63,728 bases of DNA from assembly GCA_028282905.1 (NCBI GenBank), contig JANQGW010000008.1, positions 1 through 63,728 on the forward strand, written 5' to 3'. Position 1 is the stretch's first letter; each line of letters begins with the position of its first letter. A program made the translations under genes and the position numbers. The stretch comes from Sedimentisphaerales bacterium. Its GTDB lineage: Bacteria; Planctomycetota; Phycisphaerae; Sedimentisphaerales; Anaerohalosphaeraceae. The notes under the pieces were generated by a model. That model was not told the DNA's origin. It searched no databases and saw only the letters and a program-made list of their open reading frames with translations. Below are positions 18,401-25,348 of this stretch, piece by piece.

Positions 18401-19021
18401 TTAAATTTTGGGGCGAACAGTCAGATCAAAGGGCGCGTTCTGCTCCCGGATAAATCGCCGGCCTCTGGTTTTCCCGTACTTCTTTATGTCACAGCCGAAT
18501 ACAAAGATAAGCCTTCGGATTATCCGACGGCATTTTTCACGGATTCCATAAAAACCTTATCTGACGGAACATTTAGTTTTAATAATATCAATCCTGAGAA
18601 ACCGATGGTCTATTATGTTCGGATTCAACCCGATTCCGGATTACAACCTCTGACTGTTAAGATTTCCCCGGATCAGTCAAAAACCTACAGGCTCAAAAAA
18701 GGGTATTCGGTTCGTGGAAAAGTTGTTCATGTGGGGACCGGTTTACCTATCCCGGATATCTTTTTATTCGTCAGTCCTGCACAGGATGAACTTCCGTTCA
18801 TGCCATTTGCTCACGGCAGTGATCAGAAGACTGACCAAAACGGCAACTTTATTTTTACCACACTCGACAAGAAACGATACAAGCTTTCCGGAATAGAACA
18901 GCAGATCACAATTCCTTCCGGGCCTATCGAAATTGTCGGAGGTCAAACAGAAAAAGTCGAACTTCGCGTTAAACCTGGGATTTATGGCTTACCCAAGTCG
19001 GATAAGCCAACTAAAAACTGA
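15401..19021 (+). CDS. BlaR1-like M56 metalloprotease with large C-terminal beta-domain region
   Basis: A 1206-residue membrane protein. Residues 1-385 are the M56 protease module: helices near 13-40 and 47-70, a Pro/Ala/Thr-rich loop, a helix near 155-180, the zinc site HELAH at 255-259, the third ligand region EREACCD near 296, and a helix near 367-381. The long remainder has no penicillin-binding domain; instead there are several repeated beta modules with the LSGTIVTFDGKPIP, GRVTAQKTGRPVSNAVV and GKVVHVGTGLPIPD type of start, typical of carboxypeptidase-regulatory-like domains. These could sense a ligand outside the cytoplasm and trigger cleavage of BlaI. It is followed 52 bp later by a paralogue. 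The signal sensed is unknown. Confidence 0.88.
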   Translation: MIAELLTSQAAADMACALLHTLWQGLVVAVGLMVVLKCLPAVRSALRYRLSVVALLAVVVCWVGTFSILQYEAPAKQESTVATTPSREAMPKVDRKQPTASPERHATANVPATKAARNDLAVTATQNTPTVPVGELPAVSVEQPDSPAAASHAGVLGWVAVVWIVGVVVMLGRMFVLLCGTAKLKRSAVDIDEPQWVELFEQLCSEMGITRAVRFAATNLLTQPGVIGFFKPVLLVPVSILSEISVEDLRAILAHELAHIRRYDFLVNFCQMLIEALLFFNPGVWWISRRIRIEREACCDAAGVKAAGRPVKYAQILFEQIRRGAAAPANMAVAGFSDNDENASTERVSRIIHPQKSPRMKIGAVKLTLWLLIAVAVLAGLWKATNTAVAVTAKILTPAERIEKVTEIAKSHSNEYIAPQGHANLSGTIVTFDGKPIPEGTYVMILCHGAFTSSNNCGYPENGTFQGYIQCNRDIFVAAHAPGYAPVCTTVYQPDPNDVIDDIRLTLKKGFPTRIKIVDENERPISNAKIIKTTMVAPNESIPCRMQSTTEIISNQQGIAVLNNCVGMPSEVTIQAKGFVEVTEKKCRFRPYETTTITMERSLITQGRVTAQKTGRPVSNAVVKILNEQPIDRLSGGQGYNQHWSPEAARTDSNGYFTIDWLNPNSRYSFVVEAKGYNRTILPNVRVGQTDLKVPMPPERYLAGKIIGDLYKLERNYYTRKNATPHALQYRSEFTDKNYRVGNEYDHFPVTIRNGVGYFKLRNILGNKIVIQDKDHITLKTVYLTDNSIDDLVIDLDHPEDNTTMREVRIKFNTPAGYPKINGKMKLQYLWFNTKNGNNHSTSTIDIYDNVARFEVHAPNRLTLYHIGEVKGFWFDLDQEKEFNVEAGSVPFEIHVEAKPGGTIFGKISGLQKPVDKEITLAIEVAGVPEPYTNDKKRLEDFKVNLQQSFGRIRTKTGSFCLPSLPLDGRYVIFARDGNAWAAPVEPVKLTEANPIQEITLNFGANSQIKGRVLLPDKSPASGFPVLLYVTAEYKDKPSDYPTAFFTDSIKTLSDGTFSFNNINPEKPMVYYVRIQPDSGLQPLTVKISPDQSKTYRLKKGYSVRGKVVHVGTGLPIPDIFLFVSPAQDELPFMPFAHGSDQKTDQNGNFIFTTLDKKRYKLSGIEQQITIPSGPIEIVGGQTEKVELRVKPGIYGLPKSDKPTKN

Positions 19022-19073
19022 CGACTGTGTTTACAACTATTGAGAGCGATTATGACAGAAAGGGAGCATTGCG

Positions 19074-22000
19074 ATGATGTATGAATGGATGGGATTACAA
19101 ACAGCGGTGGATATGGCGTGTGCGCTTTTGCATACGCTTTGGCAGGGGTTGGTTTTGGCGATTGGGTTGATGGTGGTTTTGAAGTGTCTGCCTGCCGCTC
19201 GCAGTGCGCTGCGGTATCGACTGAGTGTGTTGGCATTGCTAACGGTGGTGGTTTGCTGGGTTGGGACGTTTTCGATTTTGCAGTATGAGTCACCAACATC
19301 ACAAGATCAAGCCGCGGCGATTGAACCCATTCATGAGCCGGTGACGATTTCGGCACCCGCAGAACAGCCAACCACAAGACCGGAACGTCAAGTGACTGCA
19401 AATGTACCGGCAACGAAAGCAGCAAGGAACGATTTGGCGGTTACTGCAACCCAAAACACACCAACAGTACCAGCTGGTGAACTTCCGGCGGTATCGGTTG
19501 AACAGCCAGACTCCCCTGCCGCAGCAAGCCATGCGGGTGTGTTGGGCTGGGTGGCTGCGGCTTGGATTGTTGGGGTTGCGGTGATGCTGGGGCGGATGTT
19601 TGTTTTGCTTTGCGGGACGGCGAAGTTGCGGGCTTCCGCAATTGATATTGACGAGCCGCGATGGGTAGAGCTGTTTGAGCAGTTGTGCGATGAGATGGGA
19701 ATTAAGAGGGTGGTACGATTTGCGGCAACAAATTTGCTGACGCAGCCGGGGGTGATCGGGGTTTTTCGGCCGGTGCTGCTGGTGCCGGTGTCGATCTTGA
19801 GTGAGATCTCGGTGGAGGATCTGCGGGCGATCTTGGCGCATGAGCTGGCACATATTCGGCGGTATGATTTTTTAGTGAACTTTTGCCAGATGCTTATTGA
19901 GGCGGTGCTGTTTTTCAATCCGGGCGTGTGGTGGATCAGTCGGCGGATTCGGATCGAGCGGGAGGCATGCTGTGACGCGGCGGGTGTAAAAGCAGCGGGA
20001 CGGCCTGTCAAGTATGCCCAGATATTGTTTGAGCAGATTCGCCGGGGTACGGCCGCGCCGGCGAATATGGCAGTCGCCGGATTCAGCGATGGGGATGAAA
20101 ACGCCTCGACCGAGCGTGTATCTCGGATCATCCATCCGCAAAAGTCGCCGCGCATGAAGATCGGAGCGGTCAAGCTGATCTTGTGGCTATTGATCGCGGC
20201 GGCCGTCTTAGCTGTGCTTTGGAAGGCGACCAGTGCAACGGTGGCGGTGACAGCCAAAATCCTAACCCCCGCCGAACGGATCGAGAAGATTGCCGAAATC
20301 GCAGAAACACACAGCAGCGAATACAAGGATTATAAAGATACCGACCGGGTTACTCTTTCGGGAACGGTGACGACGCATGACGGCAAGTCTTTGCCGCGAG
20401 ATGCCGGAATTTTCATCAAAGCCTTTGATCGTGGTTCAAATACTGTCCATTTTAACATTCAAAAGGACGGCAGCTTCAAACATTCTGTTCGGTGTCGTGA
20501 AAATGTGTTTGTAGGGGTCGAAGTGGACGGATATGCGATGGGAGTTTCACCAATCTATCACCCGGAACCGAATGAGATCATAGACAATATTGAGATCGTG
20601 CTGACGGACGGGTTTGATGGAAAAGTTCAAGTCATCAACGAACAAGGCCTGCCGATCGCCAATGCGGTACTGAACAAGCATTACTTTGTTCAGTATCGTG
20701 ACGGATCGAGCGGTTACGGGCATTGCCCAAAAGTGACTTCGGACGAAAACGGGATTGCGATTTTTGAACACTGTCACGAAACGCCGGTTAAAATGGATGT
20801 CGCAGTCGCCGGCTACCAAAAAATTGAAGACAAAGAATGTACGTTGCGACCTGACAAGACGATCTCTGTTACATTAACAAAAGGATTGGTGGCCTCGGGG
20901 CTTGTGGCTGCCAAAGAAACCGGTAAGCCGATTGCCAATGCGAAATTCATCCTGGCCCATAAGGAATGGCCCGGACATAGCTGGCACTACGGGATTCACG
21001 GAAGCGACTATGAAGCAATATCGGATGCCGCCGGACAGTTTGTGCTGGATACATTGGCCGAGAACTTCAAGTATAACTATGTGATTGAAGCCAATGGATA
21101 TAACCGAGCGGTTCTGACGAAAGTTCGTCCGGGTGATAAAGGACTTCGCGTTGAGATGCTGGGGGAGCTTTCGATAAAAGGAAAAGTCATCGGCGATCTG
21201 TCCAAATTAAGTGAAAGTTATTGTTCTTCATTGAAGAAAATGGTTCCGGCACTGCATTACTATATGGATTTCCATGGGGAAGGCTATGACGGCCTTTATA
21301 AGAACGGCAACGTACCGGTAGAAATTAAGGACAGCGTGGGTACATTTGAGCTCAAGAACATTTTAGGTGACAAGGTCACATTATCCGTGGCCGGTGAGGA
21401 AAAAATGACTGTCAAGATCACTGATCAATCTGTTGATGATTTGGTGATCGACTTGGATGCAACGAAAAATTTTCACGACAGGGCCACACGTCCGGTTGTA
21501 TTCACGTTTCAATCGCCGGAAGGTTACCCACCGGTCGAAGGGACAGTCAAGGTTTGGTATATGACGCAGGAAGTTGAGCAATCCGATCGGCGGCAGTGGT
21601 CCGGCTTGGATATGGTTGTCACGAACGGTATCGGGAAGGTTGACTTTCCAGTAAATTCGTATCTTCGACTGGCTGAGACCAAGGGCTTAAAGGGTTTCTG
21701 GATTGAGCCGAAACCATGGCGGACGGAAAAGGAAAACTTTGTGACTGCCGGAGCGACACCATATGAACAGACTGTTGTCACGGAACCGGGCGGCAGTATT
21801 TATGGGCAGATAGTGGACGAACAGGGGCAGCTGATAAAATACGCCGAAACCAAACTGGTGTTGGTGGAGCGGCCGGTAAAGTATAAAGACAGTGACAATA
21901 ATCAATTCCACTTTATTAAAAATAAAATAACTGATTTTGGTGTACATCAAAATACCTCAGAGACCGGAAAGTTTCATACTCACATCCTGCCCTTGGGCGG

Positions 22001-22712
22001 CAGTTATGCAATTGTCGCCTTCAATAAGAATACCTGGCTGGTTAGTGAACCGATTGAATTAACAGAGGAAAATCCTATACAGGAAATAACCCTTTGCCTT
22101 AAGGATACAAAACAAATCGGCGGTCGTATTTTGCTGCCGGATAAAAGTCCGGCCAAAGATGTCGAAGTGGTTCTGGGTGTTTCGGCACGGTACAGTAAAG
22201 AAGACGCGCACAGCCGCAGCGGGAGTGCAATTACGACTGATAACACAGGGACATTCCTGTTTGAGAAGATCAATCCTCAAAAACCGCTTGAATACACTCT
22301 GCGAATCAAGCCCGGTCCCGGCTATCAGCCGATGAATATTCATGTCAAGCCGGGCAGTGAAAAGACCTATCGGCTGGAAAAGGGTTTTACGCTGACGGGC
22401 ACTGTGATCGATCAGGAAACGGGCTGGCCGATTCCGGATGCGTGGGTGTATGCGGAGGCTTTAGACAATAAGGACCAACTGAACCGGCACCGCACCTGTG
22501 ACGGGCAGACGGATAAAGACGGCAAGTTTATATTCACGACGCTGAATGATGATCGGTATCGTCTTTATATGGGCGGGGCCGAGATTGTTAAGCCGGGGCA
22601 TAAAGGCCGGGCTATCGTTGGCGGCGAAGATCAGCAGATTGACTTGACGGTTCGGCTGCATTCCTGGAGCCAGTTGAAACCTCGGGAGCCGGAGGGGGAA
22701 GGAAATGATTAG
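19074..22712 (+). CDS. Second BlaR1-like M56 metalloprotease with C-terminal beta domains
   Basis: A 1212-residue paralogue of the preceding gene with the same plan: M56 module with HELAH at 256-260, a last helix near residue 380, then carboxypeptidase-regulatory-like modules (LSGTVTTHDGKSLP, GLVAAKETGKPIANA, GTVIDQETGWPIPD). The first 385 residues are almost identical to those of the first copy, including the loop, and DNA identity there is also high, while the C-terminal 800 residues differ widely. This suggests a recent duplication or gene conversion of the protease part with fast change of the sensor part. An AAAGGGAG site precedes the ATG at 19074. It probably shares the blaI promoter. 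Confidence 0.87.
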   Translation: MMYEWMGLQTAVDMACALLHTLWQGLVLAIGLMVVLKCLPAARSALRYRLSVLALLTVVVCWVGTFSILQYESPTSQDQAAAIEPIHEPVTISAPAEQPTTRPERQVTANVPATKAARNDLAVTATQNTPTVPAGELPAVSVEQPDSPAAASHAGVLGWVAAAWIVGVAVMLGRMFVLLCGTAKLRASAIDIDEPRWVELFEQLCDEMGIKRVVRFAATNLLTQPGVIGVFRPVLLVPVSILSEISVEDLRAILAHELAHIRRYDFLVNFCQMLIEAVLFFNPGVWWISRRIRIEREACCDAAGVKAAGRPVKYAQILFEQIRRGTAAPANMAVAGFSDGDENASTERVSRIIHPQKSPRMKIGAVKLILWLLIAAAVLAVLWKATSATVAVTAKILTPAERIEKIAEIAETHSSEYKDYKDTDRVTLSGTVTTHDGKSLPRDAGIFIKAFDRGSNTVHFNIQKDGSFKHSVRCRENVFVGVEVDGYAMGVSPIYHPEPNEIIDNIEIVLTDGFDGKVQVINEQGLPIANAVLNKHYFVQYRDGSSGYGHCPKVTSDENGIAIFEHCHETPVKMDVAVAGYQKIEDKECTLRPDKTISVTLTKGLVASGLVAAKETGKPIANAKFILAHKEWPGHSWHYGIHGSDYEAISDAAGQFVLDTLAENFKYNYVIEANGYNRAVLTKVRPGDKGLRVEMLGELSIKGKVIGDLSKLSESYCSSLKKMVPALHYYMDFHGEGYDGLYKNGNVPVEIKDSVGTFELKNILGDKVTLSVAGEEKMTVKITDQSVDDLVIDLDATKNFHDRATRPVVFTFQSPEGYPPVEGTVKVWYMTQEVEQSDRRQWSGLDMVVTNGIGKVDFPVNSYLRLAETKGLKGFWIEPKPWRTEKENFVTAGATPYEQTVVTEPGGSIYGQIVDEQGQLIKYAETKLVLVERPVKYKDSDNNQFHFIKNKITDFGVHQNTSETGKFHTHILPLGGSYAIVAFNKNTWLVSEPIELTEENPIQEITLCLKDTKQIGGRILLPDKSPAKDVEVVLGVSARYSKEDAHSRSGSAITTDNTGTFLFEKINPQKPLEYTLRIKPGPGYQPMNIHVKPGSEKTYRLEKGFTLTGTVIDQETGWPIPDAWVYAEALDNKDQLNRHRTCDGQTDKDGKFIFTTLNDDRYRLYMGGAEIVKPGHKGRAIVGGEDQQIDLTVRLHSWSQLKPREPEGEGND

Positions 22713-22723
22713 TGATTCGAGAA

Positions 22724-22803
22724 GAATGCAAGAATACAAGGACTCGGGAATACAGGAATGTAGGAATATAGGAATATAGGTATGTAAGTATGCAGGAATG
22801 AGG
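22724..22803 (+). repeat. Octamer tandem array (10 units)
   Basis: Ten exact-length 8-bp units, for example GAATACAG, GAATGTAG, GAATATAG (twice in a row), GTATGTAA and GTATGCAG, begin 11 bp after the stop of the second BlaR1-like gene. The consensus is G(A/T)AT(A/G)(C/T)A(G/A). The mirror-image array at 12695-12758 belongs to the same family. Confidence 0.75.
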
Positions 22804-23247
22804 ATTTGTGCGACTTTTTGAAGTATAACCCGGACAAATGAGCTGACGGGGTTAAAGGTGGAGTGGATATTTTATACCGGATCACTGTTTTGGGTCGGTG
22901 TTGTAGTTTTGCATCGTGCTTTCTGTGTTTATTTTTTTCAACATCTGCCCTAAGTTGACATTTTTACAGTGTTTGGCCCCATAAAAATGGGTTTATCCAT
23001 ATAGGGGCGAGGCGTATGTTTACAAAAATAAACACGGCCTTTTTTCAAACTTAAGCGTTTGGTTGGCAATACTCATAAAGACATCTGTAATTGCTTGTTT
23101 TTAAATCACTTACGTGCCCTCCTTTAAGCCCCAAAAAAATACCCTACCAATGGCACAGGCATTGCTCTATTAGGACGTTTGCAATAGTAGAGGTACCTAT
23201 CTATATCTGCTATACAAATTCTGCATTAGAGCGGAAGAGGGTGATGT

Positions 23248-23283
23248 AGAGGGCTGGACCGGAGAAGCCAGCCCTATTTTTTT
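23248..23283 (+). terminator. Terminator-like hairpin without an upstream gene
   Basis: AGGGCTGG (23250-23257) pairs with CCAGCCCT (23268-23275), followed by ATTTTTTT. The nearest upstream coding end is more than 500 bp away, so it may end a small RNA (see findings). Confidence 0.6.
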
Positions 23284-23412
23284 GCGCTGAGGGAGTCAGA
23301 CCACCACGAAGCGGCACGAAGTTTTTTCGAACCACGAATGCACACAAATTAACACTAATTATTTTCTGACAGGATTAACGGGATTTGCACGGATTTTTTG
23401 GGCACTGGGTGG

Positions 23413-23527
23413 GAAATCGCCGCGGGCGTTTGCCCGCTTGACTGCTCTCCATCGACTGGTGTGCTCGAAACTCCGTTTCTGTGCTACCAGCCGATTCCGA
23501 TCCGTTCGGCTGCGCCGAAGCGATTTC
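23413..23527 (+). repeat. Cloverleaf repeat, complete copy
   Basis: Closing stem GAAATCGC (23413-23420) with GCGATTTC (23520-23527). Inner hairpins are GCGGGCG-TT-TGCCCGC and TTCGGC-TGC-GCCGAA; the middle carries GTGCTCGAAAC and GTTTCTGTGC. It is preceded by the conserved GGGCACTGGGTGG leader. Confidence 0.75.
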
Positions 23528-23575
23528 TGTGGAACGGTTACCTAAATTGGCTGTCTGTGTGAAATTGTCTGTTAA

Positions 23576-23606
23576 AGACCGGCAAACAAGTTGCCGGGAC
23601 TAAACT
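23576..23606 (+). repeat. CCGGCAA...TTGCCGG hairpin repeat
   Basis: CCGGCAA-ACAAG-TTGCCGG followed by GACTAAAC. Relatives are at 30021-30051, 32052-32082 and 35672-35703, all ending in (G/A)CTAAAC. Confidence 0.65.
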
Positions 23607-23753
23607 CGAGCGGTAATTGACTGTCAACCGGCCCAAAGAGGAATGCTCTGGCTACGCCGGCGGCATGACTCAGACACTGGCGATTGAGAATAAACCACCG
23701 AAGACGCCGAGGACGCTGATTTAATGTGTTTGGTGTTTTGGGTGGCGTATTCC

Positions 23754-23780
23754 AACCTCCTCAACTGAGTTGAGGAGGTT
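23754..23780 (+). repeat. Perfect palindrome related to 7190-7216
   Basis: AACCTCCTCAAC pairs with GTTGAGGAGGTT around TGA. Compared with 7190-7216 the stem has changed symmetrically (CCCCC/GGGGG to CTCC/GGAG), which keeps pairing. It lies upstream of thiE, where it could end transcription from the left. Confidence 0.6.
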
Positions 23781-23830
23781 AATGGGGGTTTATTTTTTGT
23801 TTGCGGGGTGGTGATTTTTTTTGTTTGGCG

Positions 23831-23836
23831 TATAAT
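23831..23836 (+). promoter_or_regulatory. -10 box of thiE, leaderless type
   Basis: TATAAT ends 7 bases before the thiE ATG at 23844, so transcription would start at or next to the start codon. No ribosome site is present between them. Confidence 0.55.
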
Positions 23837-23843
23837 GTGCGGT

Positions 23844-24896
23844 ATGAATGATGTTTTATATCGAATTATTGACGCGAATTTTAACCGGTGCCGGGAGGCG
23901 TTTCGGGTGATGGAGGAGTATTGCCGGTTTGGACTGAATAACCAATCCTTGAGCGGACGGGTTAAAGCGCTGCGCCATGCACTTTGCGGGGCGATCAGCA
24001 GGCTGGATGCGGGCAAACTGCTGAGCTGCCGGGATACGGATGGGGACGTGGGTAAAACGACCGCGGTTGCGGGTCAACTCAAGCGTCAATCGCTTGAGGA
24101 CTGCTTTACGGCGGCGGCAAAACGGGCCGGAGAGGCCTTGCGGGCGATTGCCGAGGCGAGCCAGGCGGTTGACGCGGAAGTCGCGGCGACGGCGGAGAGG
24201 CTGCGGTTTGAAAGCTATAAGCTTGAGAAGGATGTTGTTTTAGCGGCATCGGCTTTCGCGAAATTTTCCCCGGTTCAATTGTATGTGCTGATTAACGCAG
24301 GGCCGGAGACGCAGGAGTGTGAGGTGCTGGCGTTGGCGGGTGAGTGTATCGCAGGCGGTGCGGACTGCTTGCAGTTGCGGGCGAAGGGACTGACCGATAA
24401 GGCTTTGCTGTCGCTGGCTGAACGGTTTGTGACGATATGCAAAGACGGCGGTGCAGTCAGTATTATTAATGACCGGGTGGATATTGCAGTGCTCAGTGGT
24501 GCGGATGGGGTTCACTTAGGACAGGATGAGATCAGCCCGTCGCAGGGGCGGCGATTGGCTCGCACACCGCTGATCATCGGGGCCAGTACCCACTCGCAAG
24601 CGGAGTTAGAAGCGGCACTTGAGATGGGATATGACTATATCGCGATCGGGCCGGCGTTTGCGAGTCCGACGAAGCCAGATGTGCCGGTGGCGGGAATCGA
24701 TTTTTTGAAACCCGCGGCGGCTCAGTTGGAAGAGTCGGGCATACCGCATGTAGCCATTGGGGGGATTACCGCTGACAATCTCGATGCCTTACTGGGTATC
24801 GGAATTCGGACGATTGCGGTCAGTTCGGCGGTTTGTGATGAAGAAAACCCTGAAAAACGCTGTGAAAGGCTGAAAAAACTCCTTCAGGAACGCTGA
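23844..24896 (+). CDS. thiE: ThiD2-ThiE fusion: HMP-P kinase type domain plus thiamine-phosphate synthase
   Basis: A 350-residue bifunctional thiamine synthesis protein. Residues 1-140 match the small ThiD2 domain (RIIDANFNRCREAFRVMEEYCRF), reported as an alternative hydroxymethylpyrimidine phosphate kinase. Residues from about 145 are ThiE, joining HMP-PP and thiazole phosphate to thiamine phosphate: LQLRAKGLTDKAL, IINDRVDIA, DGVHLGQDE, IGASTHS, YIAIGPAFASPTK and HVAIGGI are all present. The ATG at 23844 is preferred over the one at 23808 because the domain begins there and because a TATAAT ends 7 bp upstream, which implies a leaderless transcript. No other thi genes lie nearby. Confidence 0.9.
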   Translation: MNDVLYRIIDANFNRCREAFRVMEEYCRFGLNNQSLSGRVKALRHALCGAISRLDAGKLLSCRDTDGDVGKTTAVAGQLKRQSLEDCFTAAAKRAGEALRAIAEASQAVDAEVAATAERLRFESYKLEKDVVLAASAFAKFSPVQLYVLINAGPETQECEVLALAGECIAGGADCLQLRAKGLTDKALLSLAERFVTICKDGGAVSIINDRVDIAVLSGADGVHLGQDEISPSQGRRLARTPLIIGASTHSQAELEAALEMGYDYIAIGPAFASPTKPDVPVAGIDFLKPAAAQLEESGIPHVAIGGITADNLDALLGIGIRTIAVSSAVCDEENPEKRCERLKKLLQER

Positions 24897-25348
24897 AAAC
24901 AGACTTTTCGACAAAGTTTTCACCAAGTCATAAACAGGTTGTGAGCCTTTATCGATTCAAAAAGGCTTGTTTAAATTTTCGCTGTGTATATACCGACCAG
25001 TTGGTATATTTATATATAAACTTGTATTTTAAGCATAAAAATCGGCTTTAAAAGCCTGTTATCAGTATTATTACGGCTCCCTTCCAATTTCATCCTTTAT
25101 ACGGACTGTCCTGAAATCGATTGTTTGAAATTCTTATCTTCTTTTAAATGACTGATAAGTATTTTTTTGAAAAGTTTTTCACAGGTTATCCACAATCTGT
25201 CCATTTATCACATTAGCAGACGGTTATTGTGTCAAGAATAGCATTATATTGCCAAAAAAGACGTAGTTTTCTATATTTGTGCGGGGTAGGTTTGCGTATA
25301 ATGGGCCGCAATTGAATCGCAAACCGGATTATTGAAGAGGATTTTCAC
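24897..25348 (+). other. AT-rich gene-free stretch between thiE and the MTHFR fusion gene
   Basis: About 450 bp, clearly richer in A/T than its surroundings. It holds an operator-like palindrome (24988-25009), one perfect DnaA-box-type nonamer TTATCCACA (25186-25194) and a TATAAT at 25297-25302 that is the likely -10 of the next gene, giving a leader of about 40 nt with a GAGGA ribosome site. No gene is seen. Confidence 0.6.
24988..25009 (+). promoter_or_regulatory. TetR-type operator-like palindrome
   Basis: ATATACC-GACCAGTT-GGTATAT is symmetric at 18 of 22 positions. The ACCGACC...GGT core is like operators of TetR/AcrR regulators. No TetR gene is in the window, so the binding protein is unknown and the call is tentative. 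Confidence 0.4.

Larger units (their letters stand above)
22713..23843 (+). other. Gene-free, repeat-rich stretch
   Basis: About 1.1 kb without a convincing gene. It contains an octamer array (22724-22803), a stretch 22810-23230 with no visible feature, a terminator-like hairpin with no gene before it (23248-23283), CACGAA-type repeats (23300-23400), a complete cloverleaf repeat, a CCGGCAA hairpin and a palindrome just before thiE. Confidence 0.6.

Noticed and set aside
15401-22712. Classical beta-lactam sensor-transducer (BlaR1 with penicillin-binding domain)
   Set aside because: The C-terminal parts lack Ser-x-x-Lys/Lys-Thr-Gly type penicillin-binding motifs in the right setting and look like repeated beta domains instead.
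22724-22803. CRISPR array
   Set aside because: Units are contiguous 8-mers without spacers, and no cas gene is present.
25140-25260. Possible replication origin: perfect TTATCCACA in A/T-rich DNA
   Set aside because: Only one perfect box is present in the gap, no dnaA, dnaN or gidA gene is near, and other single TTATCCACA copies occur at 32826 and inside a gene near 38913. One nonamer is expected by chance at this rate.
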